5,997 bases of DNA. Origin: an uncultured Flavobacterium sp. GTDB lineage: Bacteria > Bacteroidota > Bacteroidia > Flavobacteriales > Flavobacteriaceae. Made by a program: the position numbers and the translations under genes. The notes under the pieces were generated by a model. That model did not search any database, was not told the origin of the DNA, and saw only the letters and a list, made by a program, of their open reading frames with translations. This document shows positions 1 to 5,997 of the stretch, in pieces (the first letter of the stretch is position 1; every line of letters begins with the position of its first letter). The stretch is from NCBI GenBank assembly GCA_946480635.1, contig CAMLKV010000154.1:1-5997 (forward strand), read 5' to 3'.

Positions 1-161
1 CCAAATTCTTGTTTTACTTTTTCGACAGTAATAGGACTAAGCATTATTTTTTTTGCTTCATCATCAGATATATATACAGGAATTCCTTCGGCTTCAAAAA
101 GTCTTGCTATGGTTGTTTTACCACTTCCTATTCCGCCTGTTAGTCCTATTATTTTGGTCAT
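1..161 (-). CDS. coaE: Dephospho-CoA kinase, N-terminal part (runs off the window)
   Basis: CoaE phosphorylates the 3'-hydroxyl of the dephospho-CoA ribose with ATP, the last step of coenzyme A synthesis, in the cytoplasm. Only the first 53 codons are present because the gene continues past position 1. The protein begins [17 protein letters not shown], which holds the P-loop (Walker A) GGIGSGKT at residues 9-16 in the form typical of CoaE. It is followed by [17 protein letters not shown], where the acidic DDEA pair lies in the place of the family's conserved D-A-D/E segment after the first helix. The ATG at 161-159 directly follows the TAA of the upstream glycosyltransferase with no base between, so the two genes are probably co-transcribed and translationally coupled. 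There is no separate promoter space. The P-loop context makes the family call strong. The C-terminal two thirds (lid and CoA-binding parts) cannot be checked here. Confidence 0.93.
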   Translation of the reverse strand, partial: MTKIIGLTGGIGSGKTTIARLFEAEGIPVYISDDEAKKIMLSPITVEKVKQEF

Positions 162-1160
162 TTATACTTTAAAGAAAAGTTCTGGAAATGCTTCTTGTGG
201 CTTTTTCTTCAAGATATTGATTTTAATAAATGATTCTATAAAACCTAATCCGTATCCAAAAAACTGACGCCAAACTGCTATTATTGACAAAAAACCAACA
301 TATACATTTCTATTTTTAATACTTGAAGCTAGAAATATTATAACGGTGTAAGCAAAATATAGTTTAAGAATCCAGTCGAATGCAAAAATTAAAGCAAGAA
401 CACCAATTATAAAAAATATTACAAAGAGCGATGGTAAATAAAATGTTGGTTTAGCATATTCAGGATACCAACTATTTAATATTGGCCTAGCTTTACCAAA
501 TTTATTTACCTGAATATAAAATTTTTCCCAATCAATTCTTCTTTTATGATATACAAATGCTTTTGATATCAATTTAGTTTTAAAACCAAGTTTCCACAAA
601 CGAATGCTTAAATCTGGATCTTCTCCAGGATGAATGTTAGAAAAACCTTTTGAAGCCTCGAATGCCTTCCTGGAAATACCCATATTAAAACTTCTAGGCT
701 GAAATTTTTCTAATTTCTCTGTTCCTCCTCTTACTCCTCCAGTAGTTAAAACTGAAGTCATTGTAAAATTGATAGCTTTTTGAACAGCTGAAAAATTTGG
801 CAACATATTATCTGGACCGCCAAAACAATCTACATATTCTTCATTCAAACTTTTATCAACTTCCGAAAGATAGTTTTCTGGTATAATACAATCTGAGTCT
901 AAAACAAGAAAATAATCCCCTTTAGCATAAGTCATCCCGAAATTTCTAGAATCACCAGGCCCAGAATTGTACTTTAAATAATAGGTAATAGTAAGTTTGT
1001 TTTTATACTTATCAATAATGCTTTCGCAAGGAATTGTAGAACCGTCTTCAATTATAACTACTTCAAATGGTTTTGAATAGGTTTGTTTTGTCAAACTTTC
1101 TAAAAGTTCATCAATCTCTTCTGGACGATTATAAACAGGTATAATAAACGAATAGTTCAT
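162..1160 (-). CDS. Family 2 (GT-A fold) glycosyltransferase with C-terminal membrane segments
   Basis: This is a 332-residue inverting glycosyltransferase of the GT2 type, expected to move a sugar from a nucleotide-sugar donor onto a lipid-linked or polysaccharide acceptor at the cytoplasmic face of the inner membrane. Donor and acceptor cannot be read from the sequence. It starts with the family signature YSFIIPVYNRPEEI (residues 3-16). EDGS at 38-41 is the first acidic nucleotide-binding site, LDSD at 87-90 is the DXD metal and donor site, and GEDPDLSIRLW at 179-189 is the ED motif that normally supplies the catalytic base. Three hydrophobic stretches follow, at about 242-261, 264-281 and 287-308, and then a basic tail with KKK. 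A C-terminal membrane anchor of this kind is common in GT2 enzymes of envelope polysaccharide synthesis. The ATG at 1160 is favoured because the GT2 beta strand begins two residues later and a promoter element lies just upstream. It is followed without a gap by coaE. A role in surface polysaccharide synthesis is inference. Confidence 0.9.
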   Translation of the reverse strand: MNYSFIIPVYNRPEEIDELLESLTKQTYSKPFEVVIIEDGSTIPCESIIDKYKNKLTITYYLKYNSGPGDSRNFGMTYAKGDYFLVLDSDCIIPENYLSEVDKSLNEEYVDCFGGPDNMLPNFSAVQKAINFTMTSVLTTGGVRGGTEKLEKFQPRSFNMGISRKAFEASKGFSNIHPGEDPDLSIRLWKLGFKTKLISKAFVYHKRRIDWEKFYIQVNKFGKARPILNSWYPEYAKPTFYLPSLFVIFFIIGVLALIFAFDWILKLYFAYTVIIFLASSIKNRNVYVGFLSIIAVWRQFFGYGLGFIESFIKINILKKKPQEAFPELFFKV

Positions 1161-1174
1161 TTGTGACTTTTTGG

Positions 1175-1182
1175 CAAAGTTA
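1175..1182 (-). promoter_or_regulatory. Probable -7 element of a Bacteroidota promoter for the glycosyltransferase-coaE unit
   Basis: The minus strand reads TAACTTTG, an exact match to the Bacteroidota sigma-A -7 consensus TAnnTTTG. It ends 14 bases before the glycosyltransferase ATG, so the transcript would have a very short leader of roughly 7-8 bases. No good TTG/TTTG -33 element is seen at the usual 19-21 base spacing. The nearest TTTG copies are 9 and 25 bases upstream, the latter inside the terminator hairpin. The short leader has no Shine-Dalgarno sequence, which is normal in this phylum. Confidence 0.4.
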
Positions 1183-1192
1183 CATTTTTAAC

Positions 1193-1224
1193 AAAAAAAA
1201 GTCATCACAAAGGATGACTTTTTT
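1193..1224 (-). terminator. Intrinsic terminator after the complete T9SS surface protein gene
   Basis: A perfect 6-bp stem GTCATC/GATGAC (1201-1206 with 1213-1218) encloses the six-base loop 1207-1212. It is flanked by an A8 run (1193-1200) and a T6 run (1219-1224). On the minus strand this gives a hairpin followed by eight U residues, starting 19 bases after the TAA at 1244. The A/T flanks also pair, lengthening the stem, and make the element symmetrical, so it could also stop plus-strand transcription. It separates the surface protein gene from the glycosyltransferase unit. Confidence 0.85.
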
Positions 1225-1243
1225 AACATTTATATTCTGAATA

Positions 1244-1915
1244 TTATTCTTTTACAATCTTGACTGTATTTTCTAAACCATCAACTGTAACTCTTACTAA
1301 ATAAGTTCCAACTGCAAGTCTTGATAAATCAATTTGAGATTGCATTGCATTAACTGATTTTGATAAAACTTCTTGCCCTAATAAATTATGAACAGAAACT
1401 TTAGAAATCTCTTTAGTATAAGATAAATTTAATACATCTTTTACTGGATTAGGATAAGCTTTAAATCCTTCTAAATTAAATGTAGCTGTGCTTAACGAAG
1501 CATCATAAGCTGAAACTTTAAATGTTCCTGTTGAATCATTTCCATATTCCCAAACACTTATGTATAATGTTTCTCCTGGAGTTCTTCCTAATAAAGAAAT
1601 TAAAGAGAAAAGGCCATCAGTACTACTATCATCATCACAATCTACTAGATTTAGTGCTCCACAGTTTCCTTCATAAATAGCTAAACCAGTGTCTGCAATT
1701 GCTGAACCAGAATCACTTCCTGTTTCTACAGTAATAGATCCAGAAGCTGGCACTACTACAGAATACCATACATCTCCTCCGTTAAAGCTAGCACAACCAG
1801 GTGCAGGTGGGTTAGAATCAGTAGCAGATATATTTGTTCCAACAACTGGATAAGCAGCAAAGTTTACTCCAGGCGTTAAGCTAACTGCTGCTGGACAGTC
1901 ATCATTAACTGGTGG
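1244..1915 (-). repeat. C-terminal module shared by the two surface proteins, copy 1
   Basis: This segment encodes the P-x-NDDC/DVWYSV four-cysteine domain followed by the sorting domain. It aligns over its full length with 3962-4627. The distance from the NDDC cysteine to the C-terminus is 217 residues here and 216 in the other copy, with shared blocks such as DVWYSV, VPASGS, SAYDASLST, YPNPVK and LNLSY. By eye roughly half of the residues match, so this is an old gene-scale duplication rather than a recent DNA repeat. Confidence 0.85.
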
Positions 1916-3829
1916 TGGCGGTGCAGCTTGAGTAGTAAAACTAAACTCTACACAACCTGTCGCAGAACCACCTGCATTAACAGAAATCACTTGCCAGTAA
2001 TAAGTTGTTGAATAAGCTAAGCCTGTAATAATCTCAGTAAGGTTTGTTGTGTTTCCTAAAAGAGTAAGAGCCCCTGAAGTTGTCCCTAAATAAACATTAT
2101 AGCTATCAGGTGCTGAGCCAGATGCTGGTGCTGACCATGCAAAAGAAGTTCCTCCTCCTGTCAAAGTAACATTTGTAGCTCCATTAGCAGGAGTGGTTAA
2201 TGTTGGACATTGAGGTGCGACTGGTAATGTTGAAAAAGCGAAAGGTCCAGACCAAAGGCTATTTCCATTTCCACCACCACATACAGCACGAACATAAAAT
2301 TCATAATCTGTATCTGCTGTTAAACCTGTGTTAACTAAAAATGAACTATTATCATTAACATTAGGATGAGATGGTGCTCCTGTAGGCGCTCCTCCACCTG
2401 CAGTAGTAACATGTAAGTCCCATGCCGTTTCAGCACATCCAATATTCCAGCTCAATTCAATAGAATTAGTTGTTGGATTAGCTGCAGTAAGCCCTGTTGG
2501 TTGTGGACAAGCCACAGCAGCAGAAATTGTAATTAAATAATCTTCTACTTCACCATAGCTATTGTTTGTACATGGAGTAACAGCTGAACCATTAGTATTA
2601 TACATAGCTCTTACTCTTAAACGATGTTGCCCTAAAGGTGGATTACAAGATAAAACAATTGGAAAAGTTGCAGAACTTCCTAAAACCCCTACTTGTCCAC
2701 TTCCAGTAACCTGACCAGCTGAATAACCAATTCTTTCTGTTGAATTATCAAATACTCCATCATCATTATAATCAATCCAAGCAGCATATCCTTCTGTATA
2801 TTGACCAGCATAAACAGTACATCCATAAGAACTTCCTGCTTGTAAAGTTGTAGTCAGTGCACCATCCGAAGTATAATCTGAATATCCAGCAGTTCCACTT
2901 GGACATCCAGTACCTGAATCGTTATCTAAAGTATTCAAAACTACTCTTGCAATTACGTCTCCATCTGTACATCCATAAGTGGTTGTAGGTGTACAATAAT
3001 TAACAGTTGCTCCTGTTGTAAATGATTGTATAGCGCAACCTGTAGCACTACCATTTACGTTTTTCGGAACAACTTGCCAATAATAAGTAGTGTTTGCTAA
3101 CAATGGAGCAACAGGTGTATATGTTAAACCAGTAGTATTAGTTACTAACGGAGGTGTTGCAGATGTTCCAAAATAAACATCGTATGAGGTTGGTCCTCCT
3201 GTTGCAGCAGTCCAACTTAAAACTGGATTTCTTGCTACTCCTGTAGCAACATCAGCAGGTAAAAGCGCTGAAGCACAACTTGGAGGAGTTAATGCCGGTT
3301 GATTAACAATTATGTTATCTAGATAAACATAATAATCTCCAGATGTTCCAAAAACACAATTCCATCTTACTGCGATATTTGCACCATTAGGAACACTAGC
3401 TGCTGGAACAACATATGATTTGTTAACACAAGTATTTCCAACAACGTGATTCGAATTATCTATTACACCAGCAACAACTGTCCATGATGTCCCTCCATCT
3501 ACAGACACTTCAGTAGTAATAGTTCCGTTGTATGGATTTGTTGCAACTGTAGCTGCTGACCAGTTAACAATTTTATAATCAAATGAAATTGTTAAGTTTT
3601 GTCCATTAGAAACTTGCGTTTCTGAAGTTAAAATTCGAGGAGTTGCATTGTAGACATTACCTCTCCATGAGGCTGTAGCACATGCTTGTGTGGTAGACAA
3701 ACCACCTGAGCCAACATCCCAGCCAGCTGGGGTTGTGGTTGTAGGAAAGCTTTGATTAATGCTTACCTGAGCATAACTTTCGATGACCATTAACATCATA
3801 AAAGTTAGCCATAAAGTAATTTTTTTCAT
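1244..3829 (-). CDS. Secreted multidomain surface protein: jelly roll, three FN3-like domains, GEVED domain, four-Cys domain, T9SS type A sorting domain
   Basis: This 861-residue protein is exported by Sec and then by the type IX system, to be anchored on or released from the cell surface. It may be an adhesin or carbohydrate-binding protein, but the ligand is unknown and no catalytic motif is seen. The ATG at 3829 is chosen because it gives a standard signal peptide, MKKITLWLTFMMLMVIESYA (1-20), cut before Q21. An in-frame GTG at 3856 would add nine polar residues in front of it. Domains in order: a MAM/CBM-like jelly roll at about 22-177 (VSVDGGTSW; ending YYVYLDNIIV); an FN3-like domain at 184-272; a GEVED domain at 278-436 with AWIDYNDDGVF and GEVEDY (426-431); an FN3 domain at 441-534 (VRAVCGG); a further FN3-like domain at 541-633, similar to the first; a proline linker; a four-cysteine domain at about 642-775 (NDDC, DVWYSV); and the sorting domain at about 782-861 (YPNPV at 792-796, NLLGQEV, GTYLVRV, ending VKIVKE). 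It lies between two terminators, so it is probably transcribed alone. Confidence 0.9.
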   Translation of the reverse strand: MKKITLWLTFMMLMVIESYAQVSINQSFPTTTTPAGWDVGSGGLSTTQACATASWRGNVYNATPRILTSETQVSNGQNLTISFDYKIVNWSAATVATNPYNGTITTEVSVDGGTSWTVVAGVIDNSNHVVGNTCVNKSYVVPAASVPNGANIAVRWNCVFGTSGDYYVYLDNIIVNQPALTPPSCASALLPADVATGVARNPVLSWTAATGGPTSYDVYFGTSATPPLVTNTTGLTYTPVAPLLANTTYYWQVVPKNVNGSATGCAIQSFTTGATVNYCTPTTTYGCTDGDVIARVVLNTLDNDSGTGCPSGTAGYSDYTSDGALTTTLQAGSSYGCTVYAGQYTEGYAAWIDYNDDGVFDNSTERIGYSAGQVTGSGQVGVLGSSATFPIVLSCNPPLGQHRLRVRAMYNTNGSAVTPCTNNSYGEVEDYLITISAAVACPQPTGLTAANPTTNSIELSWNIGCAETAWDLHVTTAGGGAPTGAPSHPNVNDNSSFLVNTGLTADTDYEFYVRAVCGGGNGNSLWSGPFAFSTLPVAPQCPTLTTPANGATNVTLTGGGTSFAWSAPASGSAPDSYNVYLGTTSGALTLLGNTTNLTEIITGLAYSTTYYWQVISVNAGGSATGCVEFSFTTQAAPPPPVNDDCPAAVSLTPGVNFAAYPVVGTNISATDSNPPAPGCASFNGGDVWYSVVVPASGSITVETGSDSGSAIADTGLAIYEGNCGALNLVDCDDDSSTDGLFSLISLLGRTPGETLYISVWEYGNDSTGTFKVSAYDASLSTATFNLEGFKAYPNPVKDVLNLSYTKEISKVSVHNLLGQEVLSKSVNAMQSQIDLSRLAVGTYLVRVTVDGLENTVKIVKE
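1928..2209 (-). repeat. Intragenic FN3-like repeat, copy 2 (C-terminal copy)
   Basis: This segment encodes an FN3-like unit with CPTLTTPANGATNV, SYNVYLGT and TTYYWQV, followed by GGSATGC and the end FSFTT. It matches the unit encoded at 3014-3280 in the same gene, which has ASALLPADVATGV, SYDVYFGT, TTYYWQV, NGSATGC and QSFTT. The FN3 domain between them in the protein is of a different subtype, with a VRAVCGG-type edge strand, so this is not a simple run of tandem copies. Confidence 0.8.
3014..3280 (-). repeat. Intragenic FN3-like repeat, copy 1 (N-terminal copy)
   Basis: This is the partner of 1928-2209, sharing the SYxVYxGT, TTYYWQV and GSATGC blocks. It lies directly after the jelly roll and before the GEVED domain. 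Confidence 0.8.
3770..3829 (-). other. Sec signal peptide coding segment
   Basis: Residues 1-20 counted from the ATG at 3829 have a basic start (MKK), a hydrophobic core (LWLTFMMLMVI) and an S-Y-A end, with predicted signal peptidase I cleavage before Q21. This also fixes the start codon. No lipobox cysteine is present, so this is not a lipoprotein. Confidence 0.85.
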
Positions 3830-3913
3830 ATGAATAATTGTTTGATTATTTTGCACAATTTAATAATTTTTAATAAAATTCAGAAATTATTAACATTATT
3901 TTCGATAAAAAAC

Positions 3914-3940
3914 AAAAAAACCATGCCTTAGCATGGTTTT
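3914..3940 (-). terminator. Intrinsic terminator between the two T9SS surface protein genes
   Basis: The perfect stem CCATGC/GCATGG (3921-3926 with 3931-3936) has a four-base loop (3927-3930). An AAAA/TTTT extension lengthens it, and on the minus strand it ends in a run of seven T residues (3920-3914). It starts 21 bases after the TAA at 3962, as expected for a rho-independent terminator of the upstream surface protein gene. The downstream surface protein gene would therefore need its own promoter within about 3830-3913. Confidence 0.87.
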
Positions 3941-3961
3941 CAAGATTATTTTTAAAAATTA

Positions 3962-4627
3962 TTATTCTTTAAGAATTTTCATAGTTTTTGTTTCTCCTTG
4001 AGAAGTAATTTTAACTAAGTAGTTACCACTATTTAGGTTAGACATATCAATTTGAGCTTGGTCCACATTTAGTTGTTTAACCAAAACTTTTTGTCCTAAC
4101 ATATTAAATACTTCAACTAAAGAAATTTCTGTTGAGTATGATAAATTTAAAATATTTTTTACAGGATTAGGATAAACTTTTAATGATTTAACATCAAAAG
4201 AATTTGTACTCAATGATGCATCATATGCTGAAAGTAAAAACGTTCCATTTGTAGCAGATGACCATCTCCAAACTCCTATATAAAGTGTAGCGCCAGGTGT
4301 TTGACCAGTAAGATTTATAATTGAAAAATTACCGGTACCTTCATCATCACTACATCCTACTTCAGTTAAAGCTCCACAAGTACCAGAAAAAACACTTAAA
4401 ACCGTATCTGTTAATGCTGACGCACCATCCGCTTGTGTCTCTATTGTTAAAGAACCCGAGGCAGGAACTGTTACAGAATACCATACATCATTTGCTCTAT
4501 TTGTTTGACAAGCATACGTCAAACCAGTTACAGTATTAGCAGCTACAGTTGTACCAATAACGTCATTATCTGCAAAAACTCCCCCAGCTGTTAAAGCTAT
4601 AGCATTTACACAGTCATCATTTGATGG
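3962..4627 (-). repeat. C-terminal module shared by the two surface proteins, copy 2
   Basis: This is the counterpart of 1244-1915. The four cysteines of the first domain keep exactly the same spacing as in the other copy (34, 44 and 8 residues), and an acidic stretch follows the last one. The single-residue length difference falls after the last cysteine, before the DASLST block. Confidence 0.85.
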
Positions 4628-5997
4628 TGGTATTGCTGGTGATGTAAAAGAAATAGTAGACCAAATACTATATAAAGGACCTGGGCAAACCGTTCTTACA
4701 TGAAAATAATATGTTGTCGAAGGAGATAATGTAGCGTTATAGATTTCACCTGATAATGGTGTTCCTGATCCAATTGGATCTGTTGCAACATTATCTAAAA
4801 CATATTCATAGCTTCCTGTGGTAGCTCCCCATGTAATATTTGCAGAATTATAAGTTAAATTATTAACAGCCAAGCTCACTGGATTAGAGCAAGCTGGAGT
4901 AAGTCTTATTTCGAAATTGTCTATTGAAAAATCAATATCAGCTGAACCATTCGAAGCTCCTTCAACCACTCTGTAAGCAAATCTTATCGATTGACCAGCA
5001 TAAGCATCTAAATCAATTACATTTGTTGAACCTGTATTAGATGGTACATTAGTATTATTATATGTATACAAAAGTGTCCAGTTTGTAGTTCCAGTTGAAA
5101 CCAAAACCTCCACATAATCATCTGCTTCCCAAGGTGTTGTTGGTGCTGAAGTAGTAGCATATTGAGTAGCTGCTGCATCAAATTTTAATTCATAACCTGT
5201 TGTAGGAATGTTATAAATTGGCGTCATTAACCAATCGTTTGCACCAGTTGTAAAAATGTTATATCTCGCAGCTCCAGTAGTACCAACATTTCCAAAGCCA
5301 TCTTCAATCCAAGTACTAGATCCAAAAGTTGATGGCCCAGCAGTAGTGTCACCATTATCGGCCTCTTGCCAACAACCAGGAACATATGTTGCAAAATTTT
5401 CTGTATTTGGAACACTAAATGATGTACAAGGAGTTGTAAAATTAACCGTTTTCCAAACTGAAAACCCTCCAGCTCCACAATTAGCTCTTATGTATGCAGT
5501 ATATGCAGTATTTGGAGTTACAGGAGCCCCTACAACATTATTTACACCTATTGTAGTTCCAGAAGTTGGTACAGGATCTGCCGAAGGCTGAATTACGTAT
5601 TCCCATGAACCTTCTGAACCACCTGCAACCCAATTTAGATCCACAGTTGTTGCAGTCAAATTAGCATAATTAAAACTAGTTGGTGCTGGACATGTTACTA
5701 CATAATCGAAACCTATTTGTGGTCTTCTATAGTTTGTTGAAGTTAATGAAACTCCTGGTGTACCAGTAGTATTGTTAATATATTTTGTTGTATTACTATT
5801 TGTAGTACTTATACAAGGTGTACCATATTCATAATCCCAACCAATAGCTGTGGAAGCAGCAGTATTAACATACTCCAAATAAACCGCTAAGTTTTGAGTG
5901 CCTGAATAAGTAAAATTGGTAGAAAAAGTAAAAGGCTTCCATCCTGCTGAAGAACCCGTTGCAGCTGAAGGATTAGAGTCGTAAACTAAAGTTGCAG
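3962..5997 (-). CDS. T9SS-exported adhesin-like multidomain protein, N-terminus outside the window
   Basis: The frame is open to the window edge. The 677 visible residues lack a signal peptide and begin inside a domain (GWKPFTFSTNFTYSG), so the true start lies beyond 5997. A TTG at 5878 is an internal Leu, not a start. Modules in order, numbered from the first complete codon: an unassigned module at 1-98 with W19, LAVYLEYVNT and the end motif NYRRPQIGFDY; an FN3 domain at 102-188 (CPAPT, IRANCG, VW); a cleaved-adhesin/MAM-like jelly roll at 191-369 (DWLMTPIYNI, IDLDAYAGQSIRFAYR, DIDFSIDNFEI); an FN3 domain at 370-452 (HVRTVCPG); the four-cysteine domain at 459-594 (NDDC, DVWYSV); and the T9SS type A sorting domain at 598-677 (YPNPV at 608-612, NMLGQKV, GNYLVKI, ending MKILKE). 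The C-terminal 220 residues are homologous to those of the next gene. A surface adhesin is the likely role. A missing N-terminal enzyme domain, such as a peptidase, cannot be excluded, since cleaved-adhesin and FN3 modules also follow T9SS proteases. Confidence 0.88.
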   Translation of the reverse strand, partial: ATLVYDSNPSAATGSSAGWKPFTFSTNFTYSGTQNLAVYLEYVNTAASTAIGWDYEYGTPCISTTNSNTTKYINNTTGTPGVSLTSTNYRRPQIGFDYVVTCPAPTSFNYANLTATTVDLNWVAGGSEGSWEYVIQPSADPVPTSGTTIGVNNVVGAPVTPNTAYTAYIRANCGAGGFSVWKTVNFTTPCTSFSVPNTENFATYVPGCWQEADNGDTTAGPSTFGSSTWIEDGFGNVGTTGAARYNIFTTGANDWLMTPIYNIPTTGYELKFDAAATQYATTSAPTTPWEADDYVEVLVSTGTTNWTLLYTYNNTNVPSNTGSTNVIDLDAYAGQSIRFAYRVVEGASNGSADIDFSIDNFEIRLTPACSNPVSLAVNNLTYNSANITWGATTGSYEYVLDNVATDPIGSGTPLSGEIYNATLSPSTTYYFHVRTVCPGPLYSIWSTISFTSPAIPPSNDDCVNAIALTAGGVFADNDVIGTTVAANTVTGLTYACQTNRANDVWYSVTVPASGSLTIETQADGASALTDTVLSVFSGTCGALTEVGCSDDEGTGNFSIINLTGQTPGATLYIGVWRWSSATNGTFLLSAYDASLSTNSFDVKSLKVYPNPVKNILNLSYSTEISLVEVFNMLGQKVLVKQLNVDQAQIDMSNLNSGNYLVKITSQGETKTMKILKE

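Noticed and set aside
1193..1224. Short inverted repeat considered as an operator site or mobile-element end.
   Set aside because: The A-run/hairpin/T-run layout just after a stop codon fits an intrinsic terminator fully, and there is no transposase or target duplication nearby.
3830..3856. In-frame GTG at 3856 as the start of the complete surface protein.
   Set aside because: It would put nine polar residues (MQNNQTIIH) ahead of the MKK start of a well-formed signal peptide. The ATG at 3829 is the more natural start.
3855..3885. Possible promoter for the complete surface protein gene: minus-strand TAAATTGT with TTCTG 18 bases upstream.
   Set aside because: Only four of the six defined -7 positions match and the -33 match is poor. 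In such AT-rich DNA this is near chance. A promoter should exist in 3830-3913, but I cannot place it.
4321..4539. Plus-strand open frame of 72 codons.
   Set aside because: It lies wholly antisense to the four-cysteine domain of the truncated surface protein. Its His/Leu/Tyr-rich low-complexity translation reflects the complementary strand, and it resembles no known protein.
5227..5478. Minus-strand open frame of 83 codons in a second frame.
   Set aside because: It overlaps the conserved DWLMTPIY adhesin region in a different frame and shows a Leu/Gln-rich translation without domain features.
5256..5591. Plus-strand open frame of 111 codons, rich in Val, Pro and Ala.
   Set aside because: It is antisense to the FN3 and adhesin-like domains of the truncated surface gene, whose reading frame is well supported by domain motifs. 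It is explained by the Thr/Gly/Asn-rich codons of the true strand and has no upstream signals.
1244..5997. Cargo genes considered as part of a T9SS or polysaccharide-utilisation locus.
   Set aside because: No SusC/SusD, glycoside hydrolase, or T9SS machinery (Gld/Spr/Por) gene is seen. Cargo genes are usually scattered on the chromosome, so no locus-level system can be claimed.

Overview
The window looks like chromosomal DNA from a member of the Bacteroidota, most likely Flavobacteriaceae and probably Flavobacterium or a close relative. The reasons are AT-rich DNA, two large proteins ending in a type A sorting domain of the type IX secretion system (T9SS), start codons with no clear Shine-Dalgarno sequence, and a TAnnTTTG-type promoter element. 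Species assignment is inference. Every gene I can support is on the minus strand, so transcription runs from high to low coordinates.

Layout in the direction of transcription: (1) 5997-3962 is a large T9SS-exported, adhesin-like protein whose N-terminus lies beyond the window edge. It is followed by an intrinsic terminator at 3914-3940. (2) 3829-1244 is a second, complete T9SS-exported multidomain protein with a clear signal peptide, followed by a terminator at 1193-1224. (3) 1160-162 is a family 2 glycosyltransferase with three C-terminal membrane segments. (4) 161-1 is the N-terminal third or so of dephospho-CoA kinase (coaE), whose ATG directly abuts the glycosyltransferase stop codon.

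The two surface proteins are built from beta-sandwich modules: jelly-roll/adhesin-like domains, fibronectin type III-like domains and, in one of them, a GEVED domain. They share a homologous C-terminal unit of about 220 residues, made of a four-cysteine domain plus the sorting domain, while their N-terminal halves differ. They are best read as tandem paralogues diversified by module shuffling. Each would cross the inner membrane by Sec and the outer membrane by T9SS, and then be anchored on the surface or released. Their ligands cannot be told from sequence. The glycosyltransferase and coaE form a separate unit with a probable promoter of its own.

I see no RNA genes, CRISPR arrays, insertion sequences or phage genes. 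I did not find a convincing new system. The points of most interest are the shared four-cysteine module with exactly conserved cysteine spacing, the unassigned N-terminal module of the truncated protein, and the modular duplication within and between the two surface proteins.
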